Origin: Bacteroidales bacterium
GTDB lineage: Bacteria; Bacteroidota; Bacteroidia; Bacteroidales; UBA4181
Direction: 5' to 3'
NCBI GenBank assembly: GCA_031287245.1
Contig: JAITTD010000224.1
Location: 1 to 7,913, forward strand
Length of the DNA stretch: 7,913 bases
Each line of letters starts with the position of its first letter. Position 1 is the first letter of the stretch. Position numbers and translations under genes: made by a program. Of this stretch, positions 1-5,288 are shown one piece after another. The notes under the pieces were generated by a model, which did no database searches, was not told the DNA's origin, and was given only the letters and a program-made list of their open reading frames with translations.

Positions 1-21
1 TTTCTTGTTTTTTATTATTAT

Positions 22-84
22 ACATTGTGATTCGGTTGTGATACATTGTGATACATTGTGATTCAATGGTGATACGGTTGTGAT
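22..84. repeat. 10/11-bp tandem repeat, ACATTGTGAT type
   Basis: Six consecutive units are visible, starting at 22, 32, 43, 53, 63 and 74. Three are exactly ACATTGTGAT. The other three are 11-bp variants such as TCGGTTGTGAT and ACGGTTGTGAT that keep the GTGAT end. A degenerate seventh unit (85-95) grades into the 8-bp array that follows. The tract lies downstream (3') of the HU-like gene and I see no open frame in it. The unit sequences are read directly; function is unknown. Confidence 0.85.
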
Positions 85-92
85 ACATCGTT

Positions 93-154
93 CATTCGTT
101 TCATTCGTTTCATCGTTCATCCGTTTGTCCGTTTATCCGTTTATCCGTTTATCC
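93..154. repeat. 8-bp tandem repeat, TATCCGTT/CATCCGTT type
   Basis: The clean part runs in exact 8-bp steps: CATCCGTT at 118, TGTCCGTT at 126, TATCCGTT at 134 and 142, and a partial TATCC at 150-154. Upstream copies at 93, 102 and 111 (CATTCGTT, CATTCGTT, CATCGTT) are irregular, with single extra or missing bases. The array ends two bases short of the HU-like stop codon (157-159). The same unit, in the same orientation, recurs at 1161-1224 at the end of mtaB. I see no terminator-like hairpin here. Confidence 0.85.
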
Positions 155-156
155 AC

Positions 157-525
157 TCATTGTTCGAAATGAATGCTGTTCAATTGTTTTTTCAGTTCGA
201 CACTTGGGGTAAAAACGATTTTCATGTTTGAAATTCGGTTTGCCGTCACTTCGGCTTCGGTGTCAGCGCCTTCGCTGCTGAAGGATACGCGCAGGGTGCC
301 AAGTTCGCCCAAATTGACACTTTTCCCCATCAGCAGGTACTTGGGAACAACGTCTATCAAACTTTCGATCACGTTGGACACGTCGCCTCGCGAAAGGGAC
401 GAAATGTTCACTATTTCCTTCGCCAACTCTGTTTTGGTTACTTTGCCGTCGTTCATGGGCGCGGCATACCACTTCGATTGTGCTCTGTCTTGCGGATTTA
501 CCCGCTGAATTGCTTTGTACTTCAT
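157..525 (-). CDS. HU-related DNA-binding protein (long Bacteroidota form)
   Basis: The 122-residue product matches the histone-like family common in Bacteroidota (HU_rel type): an HU fold preceded by an N-terminal extension of about 27 residues. Seen directly: the KYKAIQRVNP start and KWYAAP (18-23), helices with TKTELAKEI (30-38) and SSLSRGDVSNVI (42-53), then the conserved PKYLLMGKSVNLGELG (61-76) and IVFTPSVELKKQL (103-115). HU-type proteins bind and bend DNA as dimers; for this branch the exact role (nucleoid structure or local regulation) is not established. The start at 523-525 is preceded by an A/T-rich leader without a Shine-Dalgarno, normal for the phylum. The gene stands alone on the minus strand: 658 bp separate it from mtaB upstream. 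Its promoter region contains a 22-bp tandem array. The length is typical of the family, so it looks intact. Confidence 0.9.
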   Translation of the reverse strand: MKYKAIQRVNPQDRAQSKWYAAPMNDGKVTKTELAKEIVNISSLSRGDVSNVIESLIDVVPKYLLMGKSVNLGELGTLRVSFSSEGADTEAEVTANRISNMKIVFTPSVELKKQLNSIHFEQ

Positions 526-546
526 ATTATTTATTTATTAAATTTG
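514..546 (+). promoter_or_regulatory. possible plus-strand promoter pointing into the 22-bp array
   Basis: TTTG at 514-517 and TAAATTTG at 539-546 match the Bacteroidota -33 and -7 elements with a 21-bp spacer. The -33 part lies inside the start of the HU-like gene. No plus-strand gene follows for more than 6 kb, so any transcript would be non-coding and would cross the 22-bp array. The A/T-rich context makes a chance match quite possible. Confidence 0.25.
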
Positions 547-559
547 GTTTATCAATTTT

Positions 560-753
560 CTCCCGTATATAATTTTATTTTCTCCCGTATATAATTTATT
601 TTTCTCCCGTATATAATTTTATTTTCTCCCGTATGTAATTTTACTCCCTCCCGTGTGTAATTTTATTTTCTCCCGTATGTAATTTCACTCCCTCCCGTAT
701 GTAATTTTTCTCCCGTATGGAAATAAATTTTCTCCCGTATGGAAATTGTGATG
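560..753. repeat. 22-bp tandem array, nine copies
   Basis: The core CTCCCGTAT (one copy reads CTCCCGTGT) begins at 560, 582, 604, 626, 648, 670, 692, 710 and 732. All steps are exactly 22 bp except one of 18 bp. The core is followed by RTAATTT in the first seven copies and by GGAAAT in the last two, then by a T-rich filler that varies. On the minus strand the array lies 34 bp upstream of the HU-like start codon. There are no unique spacers, so this is not a CRISPR. The 22-bp step is close to two turns of B-DNA, so the cores would face one side of the helix. This suggests, but does not show, a protein-binding or DNA-bending array. Confidence 0.9.
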
Positions 754-898
754 GTTCTGTTGGCAGATTTGTAACGACATATAACAAACTGTAACCATTT
801 GTAACAGTTTTTTTGTTGTGGCTATGTATAAATTTCGGAAATAATTGTTTATATTGCGCGCGGGCGCGTATATAATTATATGTATTACATGACGTAAG

Positions 899-930
899 AC
901 ATATGTGTGTGTGTGTGTGTGTGTGTGTGT
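899..930. repeat. (TG)13 dinucleotide tract in a 32-nt alternating purine-pyrimidine run
   Basis: ACATA followed by T and alternating GT gives 32 consecutive alternating purine/pyrimidine bases, of which 904-929 is (TG)13. Dinucleotide runs of this length are prone to slipped-strand length change and can adopt Z-DNA under negative supercoiling (known DNA behaviour). The tract sits about 375 bp upstream of the HU-like start, inside no gene. Confidence 0.95.
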
Positions 931-1045
931 TTAAAATAATTTAGCACTTCACCAAATTTTTGGTAAAAAAATGTAGAAATATTATTTTTGATAGTGCTCA
1001 TCGGGATTAAACGTTTATTTCGTTCAGGTTTTTAAAAAGAAAGTG

Positions 1046-1053
1046 CAAATATA
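1046..1053 (-). promoter_or_regulatory. possible minus-strand -7 promoter element
   Basis: The minus strand reads TATATTTG, a perfect match to the Bacteroidota -7 consensus TAnnTTTG, followed by C. No good TTTG -33 element is seen at the expected distance. If used, transcription would run toward the HU-like gene with a leader of about 510 nt that includes the TG tract and the 22-bp array. No nearer TAnnTTTG was found on the minus strand upstream of HU. Confidence 0.3.
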
Positions 1054-1057
1054 GTTG

Positions 1058-1090
1058 TTTTTTTATTTTTATACTAAAAAAATAAAAAAA
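1058..1090. terminator. perfect A/T-only inverted repeat, possible weak terminator after mtaB
   Basis: A 13-base arm (T7-A-T5, 1058-1070) pairs perfectly with 1078-1090 (A5-T-A7) around a 7-base loop. Read in either direction it gives a T-rich arm and an A-rich arm. It lies about 95 bp beyond the mtaB stop codon on the minus strand and is the best structure there for ending the porX-uxaC-mpl-mtaB transcript. It lacks the GC-rich stem of a classical intrinsic terminator, so the structure is certain but the function is doubtful. Confidence 0.35.
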
Positions 1091-1092
1091 GA

Positions 1093-1124
1093 GGTTTAAA
1101 GTTTAAGGTTTAAAGTTTAAGGTT
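1093..1124. repeat. 14-bp direct repeat, GGTTTAAAGTTTAA x2
   Basis: Two exact copies (1093-1106 and 1107-1120) are followed by a partial GGTT. Each contains an internal near-duplication of GTTTAA. The repeat lies downstream of mtaB, beside the A/T inverted repeat. It is non-coding as far as can be seen. Confidence 0.9.
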
Positions 1125-1160
1125 GGGTAACCCGCGTGGTGGTGATTCAATTACATTGTT

Positions 1161-1224
1161 TATCCGTTCATCCGTTTTCCCGTTCACCCGTTCACCCGTT
1201 CTCTCGTTCTCTCGTTCATCCGCG
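1161..1224. repeat. 8-bp tandem repeat, eight units, overlapping the end of mtaB
   Basis: Eight 8-bp units in perfect register: TATCCGTT, CATCCGTT, TTCCCGTT, CACCCGTT twice, CTCTCGTT twice, CATCCGCG. The five right-hand units (1185-1224) lie in mtaB and the three others just beyond its stop codon. GTGATTCAAT at 1142-1151 and TACATTGT at 1152-1159 precede the array and also occur in the repeat tract at 22-84, so the whole patch resembles 22-154. Confidence 0.9.
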
Positions 1225-2491
1225 AAATCAAATTTCCCGAAATTCCGATTCCGATGGGTATCACTTCCGTGCAATGTCCTGTCAGGGCGGCATCGAAAGG
1301 GGCTTCTACCTTGGCGTAACTGCCGGTGAAACCGGTCATGATGCCGTCTTTTTCCCTTTGTTCAAACAATACGCTTACTTTTTGCCCGATGTGTTTGCGA
1401 TAAAAAGCGGCTTTTTTTTGGTTCGACAGTTCAATCAGGGCTTTGCTGCGCTCTTCGGCGATGGGGTGAGGTACTTTTGCCGGCATTTCCGCTGCTTTGG
1501 TGCCTGCCCGTTCGGAAAAGACGAAAACGTGCAGGTATGACAGTTTGAGGCTTTCGATAAAGGCGAACGTATCGGCAAAATCCTCATCCGTTTCACCCGG
1601 AAAGCCCACAATGACGTCCGCACCGATGCCTGCCTGCGGGATGTGCCGGTGGATGAGCGCTAACTTTTCGGCAAACAACTCCCGCCGGTAGCGCCGCGCC
1701 ATCAGCGCCAGAATGCGGTTACAGCCCGATTGCAGCGGGATATGGAAGTGGGGCGCCAATTTTGTGGAATGGGCTATCAGCCTGACCATCTCCTCTGTCA
1801 GCAGGTTAGGCTCTACGGAACCTGTGCGGATACGCTCCAAACCGTCAACCGCGTCCAAAGCCGTCAACAATTGCACAAAATTCTCGCCCGTACTGTGTCC
1901 GAAATCGCCAACGTTGACGCCCGTGAGCACAATCTCGCGGACGCCTCCCGCCACAATCTCTTGCGCCTGAGCCACCGCCTCCGCGATGGGCGCGTTGCGA
2001 CTTTGTCCGCGTGCCTTGGGAATGGTGCAGTAGGTGCATTTATAATCGCATCCGTCCTGCACTTTCAAAAACGAGCGCGTGCGGTCAAACAGGGAATACG
2101 AAGAATGATAAGCCGGCAACTCGTCCCCCGTAAAGGGCAATTCATCATTTGCCGTTCGTAATTGATCCAACTTTTTGATGATGCTGAATTTATCCCTGTT
2201 GCCCAGCACCATACTCACGCCCTTTATCTGCGCTATTTCGGCGGCTTTCAGTTCGGCAAAGCAGCCTGCCACCACCACTGTGGCATTGGGCGAAGTTTTA
2301 ACGGCTTTATGAATGGCTTGCCTGCATTTTTTGTCTGCCTGCGCGGTGACAGTGCAGGAATTGATAACAACCACATCGGCAATCTCGCCAAATTCCACGC
2401 GGGTATAGCCTTTGTCGTCAAATAAACGCCCTATCGTGGAAGTTTCTGCAAAATTCAGTTTGCAGCCCAAGGTATAAAAGGAAACTGTCAT
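1184..2491 (-). CDS. mtaB: tRNA t6A37 methylthiotransferase MtaB (radical SAM)
   Basis: The 435-residue protein belongs to the MiaB/RimO/MtaB methylthiotransferases. In this family MtaB adds a 2-methylthio group to N6-threonylcarbamoyladenosine at position 37 of tRNAs reading ANN codons. The N-terminal domain has FYTLGCKLN with Cys10, then Cys46 (INSCTVTAQADKKCRQ) and Cys77 (VVVAGCFAE), the usual ligands of the auxiliary [4Fe-4S] cluster. The radical SAM motif is C148-x3-C152-x2-C155 (QDGCDYKCTYCTIP). HFHIPLQSGCN (248-258) and GADVIVGFPGETDEDF (290-305) are further family blocks. A TRAM-like tRNA-binding domain covers about 365-418. The start codon directly abuts the mpl stop (TGAATG), so translation is probably coupled. 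Oddly, the last 11 residues (MNERTRERVNG) and the stop are encoded by an 8-bp tandem repeat. The CTKLN-like LGCKLN and YCTIPKARG signatures favour MtaB over MiaB or RimO. Confidence 0.93.
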   Translation of the reverse strand: MTVSFYTLGCKLNFAETSTIGRLFDDKGYTRVEFGEIADVVVINSCTVTAQADKKCRQAIHKAVKTSPNATVVVAGCFAELKAAEIAQIKGVSMVLGNRDKFSIIKKLDQLRTANDELPFTGDELPAYHSSYSLFDRTRSFLKVQDGCDYKCTYCTIPKARGQSRNAPIAEAVAQAQEIVAGGVREIVLTGVNVGDFGHSTGENFVQLLTALDAVDGLERIRTGSVEPNLLTEEMVRLIAHSTKLAPHFHIPLQSGCNRILALMARRYRRELFAEKLALIHRHIPQAGIGADVIVGFPGETDEDFADTFAFIESLKLSYLHVFVFSERAGTKAAEMPAKVPHPIAEERSKALIELSNQKKAAFYRKHIGQKVSVLFEQREKDGIMTGFTGSYAKVEAPFDAALTGHCTEVIPIGIGISGNLISRMNERTRERVNG

Positions 2492-3865
2492 TCAAAATGT
2501 AATTATGGAACCGGAAAGGCGCAACTTTGAAAAATCCACGCCGTTGAAATTGCCGGAGGTCATGATGAGCAGATTGCGGTCGTCCCAATGCTTGTCTGTC
2601 AGTTGGTTTATCAACAGACTGGAATCGGTAAAGACCGTCACATTTGGCGTTCCAAAGGCACCGGCTACGGCTGTAGGGGCGAACAGCGGCAACCGCTTGT
2701 GTTTCATCGTTTCGGGATTGAAATACACCCAAGCCTCATCGGCTTCTGCCATAGACTGGCGATATTCGCCGAGAAAATTCTCGTTCAGACTGCTGAAAGT
2801 GTGCAATTCCATGCATGCAGTCAGTTTCCGATCGGGATATTGCTGTTTGACGGCATTTACCGTGGCTTTCAGTTTGGAAGGGGAATGGGCAAAATCAAGA
2901 AAAACGTGCGTGTGTTCGTTCTTTGCAAGTGTTTGCAGCCGTTTGGCAGCCCCCTCAAAAGTGCTGATATGCCGGTAAAAAAGGGCATCGCTCACTCCCA
3001 ATGAGCAACACACCTGCCACGCTCCGCTGATATTTTGCAGGTTGTGTTCGCCGAAAATCCGCAAAGGCGTCTGCTGATTATCATGCGTCAGATAACTTTC
3101 CCCATTGCGAGTAACGGCGGGGTGAGCCGAATAAGGGATTGCATGAAGCCGATCGGAAAGGTTTTTTTCGTTCACGAGATTTTTCAGCACGGGGTCGGTT
3201 TCGCAGTAAATCAACGTGCCGTCAGGTTCTATCAGGTCGATGAAACGGCTGAACTGCTCCGTATAGTTTTCAAAAGTGGGGAAAACATTGATATGGTCCC
3301 ATGCGATGCCGCTAATGAGCGCGATATGCGGATGATACAGATGAAATTTGGGACGCAAATCGAGCGGTGATGAGAGATACTCGTCGCCTTCAAAGACTGC
3401 TATCGGCGCTTTTTCGCTCAGGTGCACCATTGTATCGAAGCCTGCTAACTGTGCTCCCACCATGAAATCGAAATCCATACCGCATTTTTGCAGCACGTGC
3501 AGTATCATGGCAGTGATGGTAGTCTTTCCATGGCTGCCGCCTATCACCACGCGACGTTTATTGCGGCACTGTTCGTAAAGATATTCGGGGTAGGAAAAAA
3601 TGTTCAAGCCGAGCCGTCGCGCTTCGGCTAATTCAGGATTATCAGCCCGCGCGTGCATACCAAGGATAACGGCGTCCAACCCGCTGCGTATCCTTTCGGG
3701 ATGCCAGCCTTCGGACGCTGGCAGCAAACCGTGGGCAGCCAAACGGCTACGTGCCGGCTCAAATATCTCGTCATCCGAGCCGCTGACTTCGTACCCTTTT
3801 TCTTTCAGGGCGATTGCCAGATTGTGCATGGCGCTGCCGCCGATGGCTATCAGATGAATCTTCAT
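2492..3865 (-). CDS. mpl: Mpl: UDP-MurNAc:L-Ala-gamma-D-Glu-meso-DAP ligase
   Basis: The protein is a Mur-ligase relative that in this family joins recycled murein tripeptide to UDP-MurNAc using ATP, in the cytoplasm, returning cell-wall fragments to peptidoglycan synthesis. From the start chosen here it is 457 residues, the normal Mpl length. Seen: N-terminal nucleotide-binding domain starting KIHLIAIGGSAMHNLA; P-loop GGSHGKTT (109-116); GDEYLSS (160-166); AWDHINVFPTFENY (188-201); GEHNLQN (272-278) before the C-terminal ligase domain; DFAHSPSK (324-331). The IGGSAM...LA N-terminus and the DEY/WDH blocks favour Mpl over MurC. An upstream in-frame ATG (3905-3907) would overlap uxaC by 39 nt. 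The ATG at 3863-3865 begins at the conserved MKIHLIAIGG and follows the uxaC stop by one base, so I prefer it. It is the third gene of the cluster and abuts mtaB. Confidence 0.9.
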   Translation of the reverse strand: MKIHLIAIGGSAMHNLAIALKEKGYEVSGSDDEIFEPARSRLAAHGLLPASEGWHPERIRSGLDAVILGMHARADNPELAEARRLGLNIFSYPEYLYEQCRNKRRVVIGGSHGKTTITAMILHVLQKCGMDFDFMVGAQLAGFDTMVHLSEKAPIAVFEGDEYLSSPLDLRPKFHLYHPHIALISGIAWDHINVFPTFENYTEQFSRFIDLIEPDGTLIYCETDPVLKNLVNEKNLSDRLHAIPYSAHPAVTRNGESYLTHDNQQTPLRIFGEHNLQNISGAWQVCCSLGVSDALFYRHISTFEGAAKRLQTLAKNEHTHVFLDFAHSPSKLKATVNAVKQQYPDRKLTACMELHTFSSLNENFLGEYRQSMAEADEAWVYFNPETMKHKRLPLFAPTAVAGAFGTPNVTVFTDSSLLINQLTDKHWDDRNLLIMTSGNFNGVDFSKLRLSGSIITF

Positions 3866-3866
3866 A

Positions 3867-5273
3867 TCAAAATCCAAAAAATTGCTTGGCGTTGTTGTAA
3901 CATACATTTTCCACTAATTGTCCGATAAACGGCAGTTCCGATGCGGGAAGTTCGCCGTTTTCCACATCGCGCCCCAGCAAATTGCAGAGGATGCGGCGGA
4001 AATATTCGTGTCGGGCATACGACAAAAGGCTGCGCGAATCGGTGAGCATACCGACAAAACGGCTCAGCAAGCCGATTGCCGACAGCGTGTTCATTTGCTC
4101 TTCCATGCCGAAGCGCTGGTCAAGAAACCACCAGCCCGCGCCGAACTGCATCTTGCCTGCCACGCTTCCATCCTGAAAGTTGCCCATCATAGCGGCTATC
4201 AGCGCGTTGTCGCGGGGATTGAGGTTGTAGATGATGGTTTTTGCCAACCGATTGTCGGCATCCAACCGGTCGAGGAATTTCGCAAGGTCTTTCCCCACCG
4301 TGCTGTCGGTGATGGAATCGGCGCCAGCGTCGGCGCCGGCAGTTTTGAACAGGCGCGTACTGTTGTTGCGAATGACGCCGTAGTGAAATTGCTGCGTCCA
4401 GCCTGAGGCATGATCCATTTTAGCGCCTTCGAGCATCAAAGCGGATTTGAAGATGCTTATCTCAGCCTGCGACAGTTCTTTCCCCGAAAGCACCTTGTTA
4501 AATACAGCGTCAACAGCAGAAGGCGTAAAATCTTCCGCATAAAAGCCTTCGCTACCGTGGTCGGACAAGCGGCAGCCGACAGAAGCAAAGAAATCATGCC
4601 GCAGTTGCAAGGCTTCGAGCAAGTCGTTGAACTTGCGGATGGCAACGCCGGATACTGCAGCGAGTTGTTCCACATAAACCCTGTATGCAGCGGGGTTTTC
4701 CACCGCCAGCGCCTTGTCGGGACGCCAAGTGGGAAGCACTTTGACCTCAAAACCTTCCTGCCGCAGCGCCAGATGATGCTCCAAACTATCCACAGGATCG
4801 TCGGTGGTACAGACTACCTGCACTTTAAACTTTTTCAACAGTCCGCGGGCGCTCAATTCAGGCGTTTGCAGTTTGGCGTTACATTCGTCAAAAATTTCTT
4901 TGGCGGTGGTGGGGTTCAGGATTTTATGGATCCCGAAAGCACGGCGAAGTTCCAAATGCGTCCAGTGGTAGAGCGGATTGCGCATGGTGTAAGGGATGGT
5001 TTCCGCCCATTTTTCAAACTTTTCCCAATCGGTAGTCTCTTTGCCCGTGCAAAAACGGTTTTGCACGCCGTTTGCACGCATAGCACGCCATTTATAATGG
5101 TCACTTTCGAGCCACAACTGTCCGAGATTGTCGAATTGGCTATCGTATCGCACCACTGCCGGATCTAAATGGCAATGATAGTCAATCACAGGCATTGATG
5201 CTGCATGATTGTGGTACAAATCCCGCGCAGTATCGCTCTGCAACAGGAAATCATCATCCATAAAGTTTTTCAT
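3867..5273 (-). CDS. uxaC: uronate (glucuronate/galacturonate) isomerase UxaC
   Basis: This 468-residue enzyme converts D-glucuronate to D-fructuronate and D-galacturonate to D-tagaturonate, the first cytoplasmic step of hexuronate breakdown. It belongs to the amidohydrolase superfamily (TIM barrel). Seen: MPVIDYHCHLDP (27-38) with the metal-binding-type H33 and H35, the family block NPLYHWTHLELRRAFGI (99-115), VVCTTDDPVDSLEHH (153-167), and a C-terminal DSRSLLSYARHEYFRR (412-427), a strong UxaC signature. Length is typical and no defect is seen. The gap from porX is only 15 nt and from mpl 1 nt, so it is probably co-transcribed with both. No other hexuronate genes (uxaA, uxaB, uxuA, kdgK, transporters) are in the window, so the rest of the pathway must be elsewhere. 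The porX-uxaC gap contains a TAATTTTG box (5279-5286), a weak hint of an internal start. Confidence 0.95.
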   Translation of the reverse strand: MKNFMDDDFLLQSDTARDLYHNHAASMPVIDYHCHLDPAVVRYDSQFDNLGQLWLESDHYKWRAMRANGVQNRFCTGKETTDWEKFEKWAETIPYTMRNPLYHWTHLELRRAFGIHKILNPTTAKEIFDECNAKLQTPELSARGLLKKFKVQVVCTTDDPVDSLEHHLALRQEGFEVKVLPTWRPDKALAVENPAAYRVYVEQLAAVSGVAIRKFNDLLEALQLRHDFFASVGCRLSDHGSEGFYAEDFTPSAVDAVFNKVLSGKELSQAEISIFKSALMLEGAKMDHASGWTQQFHYGVIRNNSTRLFKTAGADAGADSITDSTVGKDLAKFLDRLDADNRLAKTIIYNLNPRDNALIAAMMGNFQDGSVAGKMQFGAGWWFLDQRFGMEEQMNTLSAIGLLSRFVGMLTDSRSLLSYARHEYFRRILCNLLGRDVENGELPASELPFIGQLVENVCYNNAKQFFGF

Positions 5274-5288
5274 TTTCGCAAAATTAGA

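Larger units (their letters stand above)
754..1057. other. gene-free A/T-rich intergenic stretch with simple-sequence tracts
   Basis: No credible coding frame is present. From left to right it holds three TGTAAC motifs (770, 790, 800; spaced 20 and 10 bp), a GC-alternating patch GCGCGCGGGCGCG at 856-868 able to form an imperfect hairpin (850-860 with 865-874, one bulge), a long TG tract (listed separately), and a short palindrome-like ACCAAATTTTTGGT at 951-964. AGCACT (943-948) and AGTGCT (993-998) form the arms of a loose inverted repeat around the last of these. No tRNA or other known RNA gene was recognised. Confidence 0.6.

Noticed and set aside
560..753. CRISPR array
   Set aside because: Units are directly tandem with no unique spacers, the period is only 22 bp, and no cas genes are present.
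951..970. ACCAAATTTTTGGT as an intrinsic terminator
   Set aside because: The stem is short with a 2-base loop, it is followed by A rather than T on the plus strand, and no plus-strand gene needs it.
1136..1540. 134-codon plus-strand frame with repeated HPFSRSPVHPFSR residues
   Set aside because: It is the translation of the 8-bp repeat followed by antisense of mtaB, whose radical SAM protein is unmistakable.
3866..3907. Upstream ATG (3905-3907) for mpl
   Set aside because: It would add 14 unconserved residues and overlap uxaC by 39 nt; the ATG at 3865 begins the conserved MKIHLIAIGG.
4410..5168. 252-codon plus-strand frame
   Set aside because: It lies entirely antisense to uxaC, which has full family signatures; the product resembles no family I know and is a shadow of codon bias.
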